Positions 1-12,455 of a stretch of DNA of 64,000 nt are shown piece by piece. Location of the stretch: positions 6,430,001-6,494,000 of the forward strand of contig NC_092576.1 in the NCBI RefSeq assembly GCF_037975245.1, in the 5' to 3' direction. Source of the DNA: Apostichopus japonicus. Lineage: Eukaryota; Echinodermata; Holothuroidea; Aspidochirotida; Stichopodidae. Each line of letters begins with the position of its first letter. Position 1 is the stretch's first letter. The translations under genes and the position numbers were made by a program. Under the pieces are notes generated by a model that saw only the letters and a list, made by a program, of their open reading frames with translations, did not search any database and had not been told where the DNA came from.

Positions 1-438
1 CCCCATCCACCTCTCAGGTACCCTCCCTTTCATCCCTCATCTCCCCTCCTTTACTCCCCCACCCCAACAAAACAGTTATGTACAACAAGCCTGGAACCTG
101 AGACTGTTACATTACCAACAGGTTGAGACTTGCAATGTTTGTGTCTGTTTTGCTGTTGTTATTGTTTCCATTGTGAGGATGCCTTCTATATTCTAAGCTT
201 CCGTAATCTCTCATTTATTGATCGGTACTTGCGTAATAATACAGGAACGTCACAGCTGAGCCCTCTGTACTTTGAAAATGACCCTTGACCTTGTTCTTTC
301 CCTGAACAGAACAAAATCCAAGAGATGAAACTTTCAGCTTTTGAAATTGAATTTTGGAAGATTTACATGTATATAAACATTGAAGCCCACCCGCATGTGC
401 TGGCAAAGTGGTCCCTCATTATATCATATCTCAGCTTT

Positions 439-525
439 CTTTGTAAAGCGCCTTGAGCTGTGACTTTTGTCTACTGATTTGGCGCTATATATAAGTCTCA
501 TTGAGAGATGATTATTATTACTATT
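439..525 (+). mobile_element. SINE-like 3' tail
   Basis: Contains TTGTAAAGCGCCTTGAG, then TTTGGCGCTATATATAAG and ATTATTATTA. The order GTAAAGCGC, GGCGCTATATAA, (ATT)n is shared with copies at 8181-8275 and, more loosely, 26561-26628. It resembles the 3' ends of SINEs mobilised by CR1/L2-type LINEs in many marine animals. No 5' head is recognisable, so this is a truncated copy. The family name is unknown to me. Confidence 0.6.
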
Positions 526-2302
526 TAAAATAGATTGAATGTTTGCATAGTATATAGAATCTACTGTATGAACATAATCCAATGGCTTTACAATTATCTC
601 TCACAAAGTTATGCATATCCTTTACCTTCAAAATATCATCCTTCCAATCATAATTTTGACACCAATTGGAAAGAAAAAAAGAACATATTTTTACCCTTTT
701 TTTTTGTCCCTATAGCAATTTCTTAGAAACGTCATCCGCAGCGTATCTGCCAATAACCTTAATTTATTTTCTCAGTTAATTTATTCTGCATCATTATAAA
801 TTGCGGAGACATGAGCTGTAAATCATCTCATTTGGAGCACACTGAGGGATGATCTAAGAGGATTCTAAGAGGTTATCCCCCGAAAAATAATTTGATTCCT
901 CTCACGTAAATTAGATCTCAGAAAAGAAAACATATGTTAGGCTTTTTGATTTTGGGAGAATTTTTTTTAATGAATCTAAATCATATATAACAAATAGAAA
1001 AAGAATGAACACAAAATAAGATTATAGACTTAACATGTAAGAGACAGGAAGGAAAAATTTTTCTTTGCCCTGGGCTGATTTTATTAACGAGGATAGTGTG
1101 ATATTAATCCCCAGACTAGGCAGGATGACCCCCAGGGCTCAGAGGCTCCAGTTGGGGGAGGGTCGCTTGTGGCTGCGGCGGTTGTTGCCATGGGGAATGA
1201 AATAAAAGATTGAGTATTGCATTAATTTTTGACAAATAAACAATTGTGAATAGGCTTGGATGTTTTCCATTTTGCTGGAGTGCATCCGTGGTTAAACAAG
1301 GTCGTTTTTGCTATGAAGTGTAATGGTTGGATTTGAGCAGGAGGATATAAATAATACCAGTGGTTAGGAAAGATCGAAGTATAGGGCTTTGCTGATATTA
1401 TCAACATTTTGAGTTGGGTTTGATAACTATTTTGATTTTGGATTTTGGAGAAGTTTATTTGGTGCTGTGATTCCCATAACTCTTCAAATTTCTCTAATAA
1501 TGAAGTAAAAAATGACAGAAAAAATTCTCCAATTTGCTTTTCATATGTGATAATGTACTAATGAATGAAAAGTGCCTAAATTGGTGAAGAAATGTAATGA
1601 ATATGACCAAATTTATTCGTCATTCACTTGTTAAGGTAATTAAATTTTACTTTATGTAGCAATCTATGGAATTGCCTTTTAAACATCATAATCAACTTTG
1701 CTTTAGATTCTTAAATAGGGTCTTTAAAAACCTCTGGTAATTGATGCCACTGTAGCTTAAAACCTGCTTGTACATGTATACTACTTAAGTATCAAGTATT
1801 TCTCTTGTACACATTTCAAATGTTTATCAATACATATCACTTAAAGTGCATTAGACCAGCTATAGTGCAGTCTCTATATGTCCACACAGTTGCACCAACA
1901 GTCACGTAGTAAATTCTAAACAAGTAAACCTTGATGCTCCAACAGAAGAAGTGTTCCCTAAACAGTTTGATCATATCTTATCTCTTCTCCTCCTCATCAA
2001 GGGGGTTATGTTATCTTAATACCAGTGTTGTAGCAGGTATCAATCAATGCACCTCTCCATGAAGTAGACCTCTTTATCTGCCTCAAGAAAATATTATTAC
2101 ATCTCAGAGATTATAACCTCTGTTAATCATCTCTAGAGGGAGGAGTTCTTTCTCTTTGTTCAGGTAGCAGAGAATAGCAAGCATCATCTTGGAACCATGT
2201 CACATCTATACCTTGTTGCAGAAATGATAAAATCTGTGGCAGTGATCTCACCAGTAAGGTTAAAGGGGCGGGTTTTGGTACCATTCAAGATGGGAGAGAT
2301 TT

Positions 2303-2370
2303 TGCCAAAAAAAGAGAAGGAAGAAAAAAAAAAAAAGGAAAAAAAAAAGGAAAAAAGAAAAAAAAAAGGA
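2303..2370 (+). repeat. A/G-only tract
   Basis: About 65 bases that are almost entirely A with single and double G. It creates a Lys/Glu-rich frame on one strand and a Phe-rich one on the other. Low-complexity, not coding. Confidence 0.85.
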
Positions 2371-5300
2371 ATTTGGAAGATAAAAGAATGAGTGAGCTCA
2401 ATTGAATCCATGTTTTACATGTGGTGGTAAGAGCCTGTAAAGAGCATTGCTTTAAGGGTGTACCGGTATCGGTGCAAAACGTTCTAAGCTTTATCACGAA
2501 AACTTTGCTGGACATCTAAGTTATAATTTCCAGACAGGAAGTAGGTTTGCAATTCGAAAGTTAGACTAGGGAGAAGGGAAGAAAAAAAAATTGAAGTTGG
2601 CAAGAAAATTGTTTCACCACGAGTGACCCCCCCCCCTCCCCTCCCAATCAGCAAACAAATATTGTAACATTACAATCATTACCATTTATCACCACTTTTT
2701 GCCTTTCTTGTTCTTGGAGTTTCCTGCCAAGCCAATCACTCCTCACTCCCTTGTTTGTCCCTATTTATACTTTAACCTGCCTATGGTGTGAGCAAGATCT
2801 AGATGCAGACGTTTCTTCCAAATGTAAATGTTGAGGAATTCATACATTACTTGTGAATATAGGAAAGGAACGTACGTCTCACTTTAACAAAAAAAAAACA
2901 TTTTTTTTTACGTCGGGAGCTGCTGCATGGGAAGAGACCGAATATTACCTTGCGAAAAGTGCATTCAAGCTGGGCTTTTGTCAATTCCCTGCAGTTTTGT
3001 GCGGTGTGAGTCACCGAGTTAGCAGAGATGCCTCGCAGGCATGAAGCTAGGTATATATACGATGCAAGAAGTTACTCTTTCCGTGGATATTTCTACGACC
3101 TGGCTTCCTCGCCACAGTTGGACGCCGCTGAGATCACGGTAGTTCTCCTGTCATGACTCGATACTTAATATTAAACATTGCTTGACTGAGAATGAATGAG
3201 AGAAAGACTGGGTTTTTTTTTTGAAAAAAAGGTGAAAAGATTATAAAAATTGTATAAAGGAAAAAAAAATATGTAAAGATCGAAAGAAAGGCAGAAAATT
3301 CTTAAACAAACTGCGTAGCTAACTGGAAAAACCCTGTGTAGGTTTAATAGGAGGATAGATGTAGTACAAACATGATAAAGACCGTGCAAACATATCTTAT
3401 GGGGTGGTGCCCAAAAAATTTAGAAAAAGGAGTTAAATTTGAAGTGTTTGTGTCCAATTTTTTTTTTTAATTTTTAATTTTTTTAATACAGCTGGTATTG
3501 AAGAGTTGATTTGAATTCATTTTGAAACTGTTTTCATTTTTCATTGGAAAATGAGATTTATACTTGACTCAACTTTTAGCGACTTCACCCAGTAGCTCTG
3601 AACTTGAAAGAGTGGCCGACTACGGATTGATAAGAGGGTGACAGAACTTTTTGTGTCTTCAAAAGGAAAAACTATCGGTGCCCTTAATCAGTCAAAAATA
3701 TACAAGATTTCAGGATGTTATTCAGTTTTATAGCCTTTGTGAGATTTCCTGTTCCTATCCGTTTCGGTTGTTTAAAGTATCAGATAGTGGGACTCAATGT
3801 CATCGCCAACTTTTAGTATCGATAAAACATTTCCTCAATCCTCTGTGAAACCGAATTTTAATTCTTTTCTTTTCAACACTGGGATAAAAAATAGAAAAGA
3901 AAAGAAAAATAAGCGTGAAATTGCCCTCAAATTAAAAAAATCACAAATATTTATATATTGTTTTGATCATTTCCAATTGAAAGTACAGACATCAAGGCTA
4001 TTTATTTAATACAAGGGAGTTTCATATTTTGTGAATTGGCTGCATCGCTGAAAATATACTTATTTAATATTTACCTTCCGTCGATCCTGTTTTTGACCTC
4101 GTGTTTTCAAGTTCAAATGGTTTCAAAACTCTTCACAATTTCATGGTTCTTCGCTCTTTTCGGGCTAATGTCGCCATTTCGAAACAGTCAAAGAAATCGT
4201 CCCAAGGTCTGTCAATTTCCTACCCTGACTTACCACAATTGCAGTAGGTATATGGTAAACTTCTTTTAAAATACCACTCAAAATATGGTCCTTCCCCTCT
4301 TGACTATCACTTTAGCTCACTGCCTGGTAATAGCAGGGGGTAGGGGATTATAAGGTGACTGATTAAACACAACCTTGGGTTGAGAAAACAAGGATGGTGA
4401 TAGCATTTGGCAACCTCATTCAGCGAATCAGTTTTTGGGTATTCAGGCAGAGGCAATAATAATGCACAGGAATGCACCTCGGGGGCTTCGGAAAGAAACA
4501 AAAGGTTTTATGAGTTGCCATTGTACTTTCGTGGGTAATCAGGCAGAAGATAACTGTTATTATGCCCATTCATTGCATATTATTTAGGCCTGCATTGATG
4601 ACTGGTTTCCCACCTTGTGAAAGCATGCATAGTTTATGAAATAAACTGTCCATTTTAGATACTGTTTTGCCATTGAACTAGAAAGGGGGGGGGGGGAGGT
4701 GCCCTCAGCAAGGTTCACTGACATTTGCCTGCAGTGTTGTATAGTTATTTTGTAATAATTCCAAAACTAATTTCTTCTTAGAATGGAAAAAGGGTGTAAA
4801 ATTTAGGTTGGCAAGTCTTGGCCTGGTAAAAGCTGGCTAAGATATAACTATATACTATATTCTCATTATACTGCACAATAAATAATAATACCTAACAGTT
4901 CACAGGAGTAGTAGCTAATAAGATCAGGCAGGGTAAAAACGGACCATGCATGGAAAGGTTAGTCTACCACATTCTGGCAGGGGAGAGAGGGAAGGGGAGA
5001 GAGGGGAGTGTCGATAGGGGAGGGGAAGGGAGTTGGAAAGAGGAAAGGATAAACAGGTGGGCATTGTAAAAGGGGAAAAGTCCCATTTTTGATTCCTTGC
5101 AGAAACATTTTATCATTTGATCATATGTATTTGAATGTTTGTATACCCCAATACATATGTGTGTGTAAAAGTTTATTCTGCCTTGTCTGTAGTGATATCA
5201 CCGTACTTGCAGTCCATCTGTTTTGTGAAGAACACAATTTAACATCAATCATCATTGTTCGAGTTACAGTGTTTGTGACTTTTGTCCATCAAGGTTACAA

Positions 5301-5656
5301 AGCTGCACCCTCAATAATTCTTCAGTGTTAACAGTATTTATATAGATATATTGCATATGGCCCAAATCAAAATTTAAAAAAAAAAATGGTGTCAAATATT
5401 TGAAGAAATCAATGGTATTATTAAGTAAGTGTTGGTTTTTTTTGCCCATTGAGTAAACCGATTGCGACAATTTAAAGATAGCTATAGCATTTGCTTTGTT
5501 ATTGTTGTGCAAAGACCTTTTGAGTACATGTCAGGTTAAATTGCAGTGTTTCACAGACTATTAGCTTTCTGGTATGTTTTGTTAATTATTAAAGATTGGA
5601 TAATTGATATAAAAGAGCGGAAAGTGGTGAAAATGGTGGCTCGTTAATACACAAAC

Positions 5657-5886
5657 ACCCAGAACATTTGTGGAGATTTTACAGTGTCCAACTCCAACAC
5701 TTGTCAAACTTCCCTATCGGAGGATATTATTTACCCTTCTTGTTATCATGGTCTTCAAGGAATGCTAGTTAAGACACCTTCACCCGCCCCCTTCCCCAGA
5801 ATGTTTCTGGAGACTACAGTATCCAACTTCAACAATTGTCAAAACCTCCCTGGCAATACTCTTTACCTTCTTGTAAAGATCTTCTA
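5657..5886 (+). repeat. Degenerate tandem duplication, about 140-bp period
   Basis: Copy 1 (about 5657-5755) and copy 2 (about 5797-5886) share the ordered blocks CAGAA-TTT-TGGAGA, ACAGT-TCCAACT-CAACA-TTGTCAAA, CTCCCT/TTCCCT and TTACC-TTCTTGT. Similarity is moderate and the intervening sequence has diverged. Confidence 0.6.
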
Positions 5887-8068
5887 AGAACGGATATATT
5901 AGTACATGAGACTATATGGAGCTACTGCGAGTTCTTGCAAGCACCCGAACAGCAGTTTGTTGACATCGCAGCGATGACATCACAGGCCTTGCAGCACTTG
6001 ACTCTAATCCCTTTCTGATCTTACTCTGTCATCACACCTAGAATCTCAGCAATCTATTAAGGAGACCACCATGCCCTAAACCACTGATCCTCTCATAATA
6101 TTTTCTCTTTTACCTAAAGGTTAAAGAAGTAGTTCAAGAAGGTGGGTTTATTGATCTCAGCTAGTTTTCAAATATTTGAAGATCCATTTAGGAAATATTT
6201 TGCTCCTTATCATCGTTTTGAAGGGTAAAATTATAAACAGTAAGGTTCAATAATGGTGCAGTGACATACAAGGGGCAAAACATAATTCAAAAAGATTGAA
6301 CCTATAAATTTGTTTTTAAAGATTGAGGTAGATAGTCATGCCTGGGATGGTTTTGGTTGGTGGTACTGTAGCTCAAGAGGAAGAATATGGGAATATTTTA
6401 GCAGGGATTTCCTTTTTGGTATTTAATAATTGATAGCCCTTCTCTGAGCTTGCATGTAAAGTAGCTATAACGTTGAATATTCATGAGTTGTAGCAAAGTG
6501 TGATTGGTGATGCGTTTGTCAAATTATGTGTATTTGGCGAGGCATTAGTCAAGTATGTGGGTGACATATTCATCAGAAAGGAAGAAATTTGTTAAAGTTT
6601 GTCTTTCTTCAGTAAAGAATAAGATGGTGTTATTAAATGATCACTATCTAATAATCACCAGATCTTTGATTGCGACGTGCCAGGTGTGAGTCGTGCTTAA
6701 TTTTCTCGATTACGGCCAGATTTCGGTAGAATTATATGCTCGGTAGAATTAATTTAGTGATTTAGATCCATGATGATCCATACTGCTTTAAAGAGGGCTT
6801 CTGTTTAAGAGCCGTTGACCTATTTTAAATCCTCCCTCCTGGCTGCGCCTCTCATCCCTGCAAAATGTTCTGGCACTTTCATCACAATCTTGTGGAATAA
6901 GATAAATCCATTTTTTCCCCCCTTTCTTGTAATATATTAAATTAATGACAATAACAGCCTCACATAGAGTGTGTAATTTATTTGTAAAATGTTTCCTTTA
7001 TTGGATTCATGTTCCAGGGGATGAACTGAATGGAAAAAAGTTGAGTATATATGTTGGAAAGTTTGGAATTTGTTAGAGGACAGACAGATATTTTAGTTGG
7101 ATTGTTGTATGAGGAGTGGAGGAGGAGGTGAAGGAATGTGATGTGGGATGGGGTGGGTGGGTAATAGGAAGTAGGGGTTATAGGAAGTAGGTGGGTAATA
7201 GGAAATAGGGAGTAGTTGGGGTGATGGGGGATTTTGGCAGAAAGTTGGAAGAGGTAGTATACATTAGAAAATGAGACTTTGATTTGAGGTAAAGAGTTTT
7301 AAAAGCACTAATTAATTACTACTAATTAGGTCAGAAAGTCAAAGAGTTTGAATAGCTACAACCTCGACAATTGGAAGAGGGCAACATTGAGGAACTTTAA
7401 TTTGAAAAAATACAACAAATAAAAAATATAAAAAATAAAAATATTACAAGCTACAACAAAAGTCAGTCTGTTGCTATTTTATTTTGCCTGTGACGCTTTC
7501 CGTCTCAAAGAAACTCCGTTGGAAGACATTTCATTCATAATTCATTCATCGAGCCTACGAATAAATCACCACAATTGTCTATAATTGCAGGTGACACACT
7601 TTCTGATGTCCGTAATATCGCTGCTCCGATGTTTTTCTTTGATCGTCGTCGTATTCGGCCTGCCATGAGACTTATTATTTAAACACTCACTCCTTCCACG
7701 GCTGATTCTCTTTGGGGAATTTCTCCATATTTAGGGCACAGAGTGAGGACTTCTTCTGCATGCGCTGACATAGTACTACATAGTTACTAAAACCAAAGGC
7801 GCTAGATCTCAGGGAGTAAACAGAGCAGAAAAATAGGTCTTCCCTCTTATTTTCAGTGGTTGCTAGGGAAATCAGCAGTCTGCACAGTTTGTGAAAATTG
7901 ACATACATGTGTGTGTTAACTTGTACTGTGTGTTTTGATCAAAGTACTGTAGATAGTACTTATATACTGTTCTAGTAGGAGTATACACAGTGTACTACTG
8001 CACACTTATTATGCCTTCAGTTTATTTTGTGCATTTCTTGGGTCTCTCCTAAAGTTAAGGTATCTAAA

Positions 8069-8115
8069 TTTACTTCGTTCCCCGCTTACCTGTCTCCCCA
8101 CAAGTTTTATAATTT
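8069..8115 (+). repeat. Dispersed module, copy 1 (no hairpin)
   Basis: TTTACTTCG, one variable base, then TCCCCGCTTACCTGTCTCC and CCACA, running directly into AGTTTTATAATTT. The same 34-bp left part occurs at 36312-36345 and the same AGTTTTATAATTT at 36412-36424, separated there by a fold-back insertion. The two loci therefore belong to one repeat family. Confidence 0.75.
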
Positions 8116-8180
8116 TTGTGACAGTTGTTTGGTGTCCCTGTCAGACTGTGGTTCATTATTTTAAAGAAGTTTTTGGTGTT

Positions 8181-8275
8181 ATAATAAACAATAATAATAA
8201 TAATAATTCAGTGGATAAATATATATAGCGCCAAATCAGAAACAAGAAGAAGCTGAACTAATTTAAAGAAATGAG
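8181..8275 (-). mobile_element. SINE-like 3' tail, - strand
   Basis: Read on the - strand it gives a degraded GTAAAGCGC block, CTGATTTGGCGCTATATAT, and then six ATT triplets. This is the same layout as 439-525 in the opposite orientation. Confidence 0.6.
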
Positions 8276-9190
8276 TCTTAAATATATAACCCTTAAAACG
8301 TAGAAATTTTAGTTATGAAAGCATCTTGTATCGAGAATTACCGAGGCCAAAAACAAGTTTTTTGACACAACTCCTTCATTACTGAGCCATTCATGCTAAT
8401 TCATAAATAAAGTTTCCACAATTATTATTACTAATAGTAGTGACGCATACAGTAAGAAATGAAGGACAGAATTTCATTAGCATACAGTTATAACATTGTG
8501 CATCATGAAAGAACACAGAATTCTTTTTTTCCTTTCACTTTTGTTAAATATTAATAGTTCTTAACAACAATACTTTTTTTGTTATACTTAATTCATAAAT
8601 GGTGTCACCAAGTTACTTTACCTGCCCACAAAATGCTAAATTTAGGAACAGTTTCTCTGAAACGGAACCCCAGCTCTTCAAAGAGCACCTTTGATAGAGG
8701 AAACTCTATCCAACATAGAATTGGGTTAAAAACTTGTGGATTTGTTTTAACCGTACAAAAAAAAAGTACCCTTCAGTCTGGAGACTGGACCACAAGCCCG
8801 AATTTGACTTTATAATATAACTCTCACGGTTTTTAATGTCCTGTCGAGTTTACTGAAATGTGTATGTAAGTCTAACCACAGAGCTAATGGCACCCTACAC
8901 AGATGAAAATTACTTCCAATTGGCAAGCCGCAACTGAGTAGATATCTTACCCTTGTCTCTGTAGTCCCAAACTCTGTCAGATGGATTGCAATACGCTGGG
9001 ATTTGATGTCATTCTAGGTTTGGATAAGGTTAAGACTTTCATGAAAAGCTTTTACTGTGTCCATTTCGGTGTAGTGAATATCCGAATCACCCCTGGATGC
9101 CTGCAGTCAATGGCCTAAACTCTAATGTCTAGTCTCAGAACTAAACACTCGGAACAGAAGTCTAAATCTTTGCTCAGCTGCGTTTGTTTG

Positions 9191-9235
9191 GGGCGCTCAC
9201 CCTAAAAGTGAGTGTGGTTCGATGGTCGTGTCTCA
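9191..9235 (+). mobile_element. Possible tRNA-derived SINE fragment
   Basis: A 5-bp stem CTCAC/GTGAG (9196-9200 and 9208-9212) encloses a 7-base loop CCTAAAA, the geometry of a tRNA anticodon arm. Downstream is GGTTCGAT (9216-9223), which matches the first part of a pol III B box and T loop. There is no acceptor stem or A box, so this is not a functional tRNA gene. It fits a decayed tRNA-derived SINE head. Confidence 0.4.
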
Positions 9236-10560
9236 TGACAGCGACACCAGTGAACGGACAGACAATCGGACGTTTATTTAATTTTTTTTTAAATGCAACA
9301 GTAATATCTGATGGATGGCGGAGTATTAAAGGTTGTCAGTATTAGTTGGACCAAAATTTTGACAAATTGTTAAAAAGTTGCTAAAAGTGAAATTAAAAGG
9401 ATCTTTCCTAAGAGGTCTGATTCTTCTACTATCTCACAGACATTCAGGACAATGTTAAAATAGCTCTATAATTAAATGTCTCAGCGTGGCTATACCTTTG
9501 TTTGCTTAGAAGTGGCAGTAAGAATGTATCTTTGTTTAAATTTGATCATGGATGACCATTATCTGACCCTAATTCTAGCATATTTGAGGCCAGTAACCTT
9601 TCACAGTGTTATGACCCATTTGGCACTCCATGATTACTATAGTAACAAACAGCTGAGATGGTGTATTTAGCACACAATCGAAATGTCATCTGCAACCATG
9701 TTAGTGTTTGAACAGTGCAATTTTGAGAGTTGCAATGCAAATCAAAACCAGAATGTTTTTATTTTTATATAACAGAGATAGAGAGAGAGAATATATGAAA
9801 ACTATGGATCCCTTATTAATGGGAAAAGTACTGCAAATATATGGATATATAATAGCTTTTAGGAAAGTGAATTGACCTGCTGAGGCAGGTTTAGACTAAA
9901 TTAGGTTTCCAATCAAAATTAGTATTTTCCTAGCTTAGTGTACTATATGCTAAAAGGGAAAAGGTGGAATTTGTATCGGTGGTGTAAATCCTGCAATCCC
10001 TTTCAGTTTCTAGGTCGTATCTTCTTTAATTTGTCTCATGTGACCTCCCCCCCTACCCCCCCCAGGTCCATCCACTGATTCATTTTCCATGAGGATTGTA
10101 CAAATTTCCCAAGGCGTTTTTGAACCAATATTAAACCGATCATAGATGTGGTAGAAAATTACGTGTATCTGGCTTTTGAAGTAGATGTGAAAATTCAATT
10201 AGAGCTTTTACCATGATTAAACTTTTCTTTAATATTCACTCTAATGCCCACATTCCATCATATCTGGCTATCCCAAATAGCCCGAGAGCTTTAGGATCTA
10301 TGAAACCCGGAGGAAATCTGATTGGTTCATATAATTATGAATTTACTTATCCCTCCCATATCTCCCTGGATAAAGAAATGATTGTGTTTGATCCGGTTCG
10401 GTTCATCGACTGTTCTTCATTCCGTATCAAGTTTGTAATTTCGCATTTGAGAAGAAGATGGAGGCCGGGTGGGAGGAAAGGGTGGGAGATGCAAGAGGGA
10501 GCGGGAGAATGGATCCGGGGTGGGTAAAAGAGGATGGAGGAAGGGTTAAAAGGGAGAGTA

Positions 10561-10576
10561 GATTCAGGGGGCGCTA
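10561..10576 (+). promoter_or_regulatory. CTCF-core-like motif
   Basis: GATTCAGGGGGCGCTA matches the last twelve positions of the vertebrate CTCF consensus (YAGRKGGCRSYR) but not the first four. CTCF is conserved in bilaterians; binding here is inference. Confidence 0.35.
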
Positions 10577-12394
10577 TAGGTAGAGAGACAAATTTAATGT
10601 GTATTTCGCATAGTCTACCATTCCTAATATACAGTCCACTAGTTTCATACCTGATGTATCTAAGAACCTTACCACTGTCAGAGGGGTTCCAGGAGGGTGA
10701 TGAGGGTCCAGATTTGATGATTATCGTATTCTCTCGATGACTCATCGTCGTTCAGGCCCTGTCATCCTAACCAGATGGCATACCACAGTAACGGTCATCT
10801 TCTGTCAAAGTGAACTACAGCTTATAATCCACTCCATGAAATTCTTGAATACCTTAACTGTATAATCTCTTGTTTACCAAACAATTTCCATTCATCTATT
10901 GTAGCCATTCATGATTTGAAATCTGCTTATAGAGGGGGACAACAATAGCATTAGCTAAAATCATTTTATGCTGTTTCACTAGACTGTAAAGAATCCATCC
11001 TTTTGTGAAAAAGAAAAGAAAAAAAATCCTAGACTATAGGATGAAGGGAAACGGAGGAGAGAACTCCATCGTAAAGTTACAATAAAACTTTTGTCTGTGG
11101 ACGGATTTATCAGTCCAGTATTTGTTGCCAGATCCCTTAAGCAGATTTGGGAAAGAAAAGCATTTTGAAAACACCTCTCTCTTCAGTCTTCTCTCTGTGA
11201 TGAGTTCTGCACCAGCGAGCAGGGCTTTAGAAGAGAAGCAAGGCACAGTCACTGCTCTCTCTGAAAGGAAAGTAAAGCTTCTTCTTCGGTGCTTAAAAAT
11301 CGATGGGGAATCCATCAGCACTTAGGGTAAACAGGGGTGCATTAGTTGATCCTGATAGGCACGAGGAACAATAGACAAGGACAGGTGAAGAATGGATCAA
11401 AATTTAATGTTGGGCAATATCAGGAGCTCAGTGATCCACACCTTTAGAGTCTATTGTACAGCCCAGTTCTGATTAATGGAACCCTCGTTCGGTATAGAAT
11501 GCCCATCTCTGAGAGAGAGAGAGATACAGTACTGTAGATATATATCTTGTGCTATAAGATATATAGTATAGGGAGCCCTCTGGTAACTGTCTTGTGGTAG
11601 ATAAACAATAGAAGGAATGTCCGATGCATCCTCTCACTTTGGAGAGAAATTTTTATTAAAAGATAGCAGGGTTTTTAGGTATCATTATTTCAATTGTTCA
11701 AAAAAAATAAAGCAAGGATGTTATATCACATTTGGGTTTAATTCAGTTTGAAGAGAGAGAGAACTTGTGTTTTTGCCTGCTCTCACCATTTTTTTTTCAA
11801 GATCAGGAGAAAGTCAGAAACTGTTTATTGAGTAATTTTAGTAATGTCCCATGCATGCATATGCTTTCAACATTTGCAATAGCCTTATGAGGCCCAGGAA
11901 TTTGGTTGAGATACAAAGAGGCTCAAGTTTGACTATACAACCTTACTGAAAAACTAACACATACCATATTGGTGAGGGATGCATGGTAATAAAAGAATTT
12001 TGTGAAATCTTTTTTTTTGCCTAGTTTATTTTGTTCATTAAATTATGTTCAGAGTGTAATTCAGAATTACAGGCTGCATATTCAGTTTCGTCATGGACTG
12101 AGATTCCTGCCACCCCCCCTCCCACTGTTCCACCCCAAGAAAGGAAAGAAAAAACTCCCTCGAGCTAAAGAACTCACCTACATGCGGGCACAGGTATCCT
12201 TAATAACAATTTGACGTCTAATGTAGACTTTGCTCAATGTTATGAATTATTCATACTATCGTGCTGCATGCAACTTAACTTAACAATTAACGTATGTTTA
12301 CTTAGACTTTGCTTCAATCTTCGCTCTTGCATGTATGTGTCTTAACTATTCAGTCTTTACCTCCTCCTTTCACCCATTCTTCACTCCCACCCTT

Positions 12395-12455
12395 GTTCCC
12401 CACCCTCAGTCTCACACCCTCAGTCACCACCCTCAGTCCCCACCCCCAGTTTACT
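12395..12455 (+). repeat. Short CACCCTCAGTC minisatellite
   Basis: Four imperfect copies of CACCCTCAGTCNC in a C-rich, G-poor tract. They generate short proline-rich open frames that are not genes. Confidence 0.75.

Larger units (their letters stand above)
1..9170. other. Non-coding sequence, no supported gene
   Basis: Open frames here are all under 85 codons and none shows a family signature or plausible splice context. The block holds a SINE-like tail at 439-525, a purine tract at 2303-2370, a C-rich stretch near 2627, a G tract near 4685, a degenerate duplication at 5657-5886, local TAGGAAGTAGG repeats at 7140-7210, and a repeated module at 8069-8115. Positions 2900-3160 are slightly richer in G+C, and a GTATATATAC sequence lies near 3051. 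I could not turn this into a supported promoter. Confidence 0.6.

Noticed and set aside
10213-10745. Opposed long open frames on both strands
   Set aside because: They share a G-rich, stop-poor segment; neither peptide looks like a known protein.
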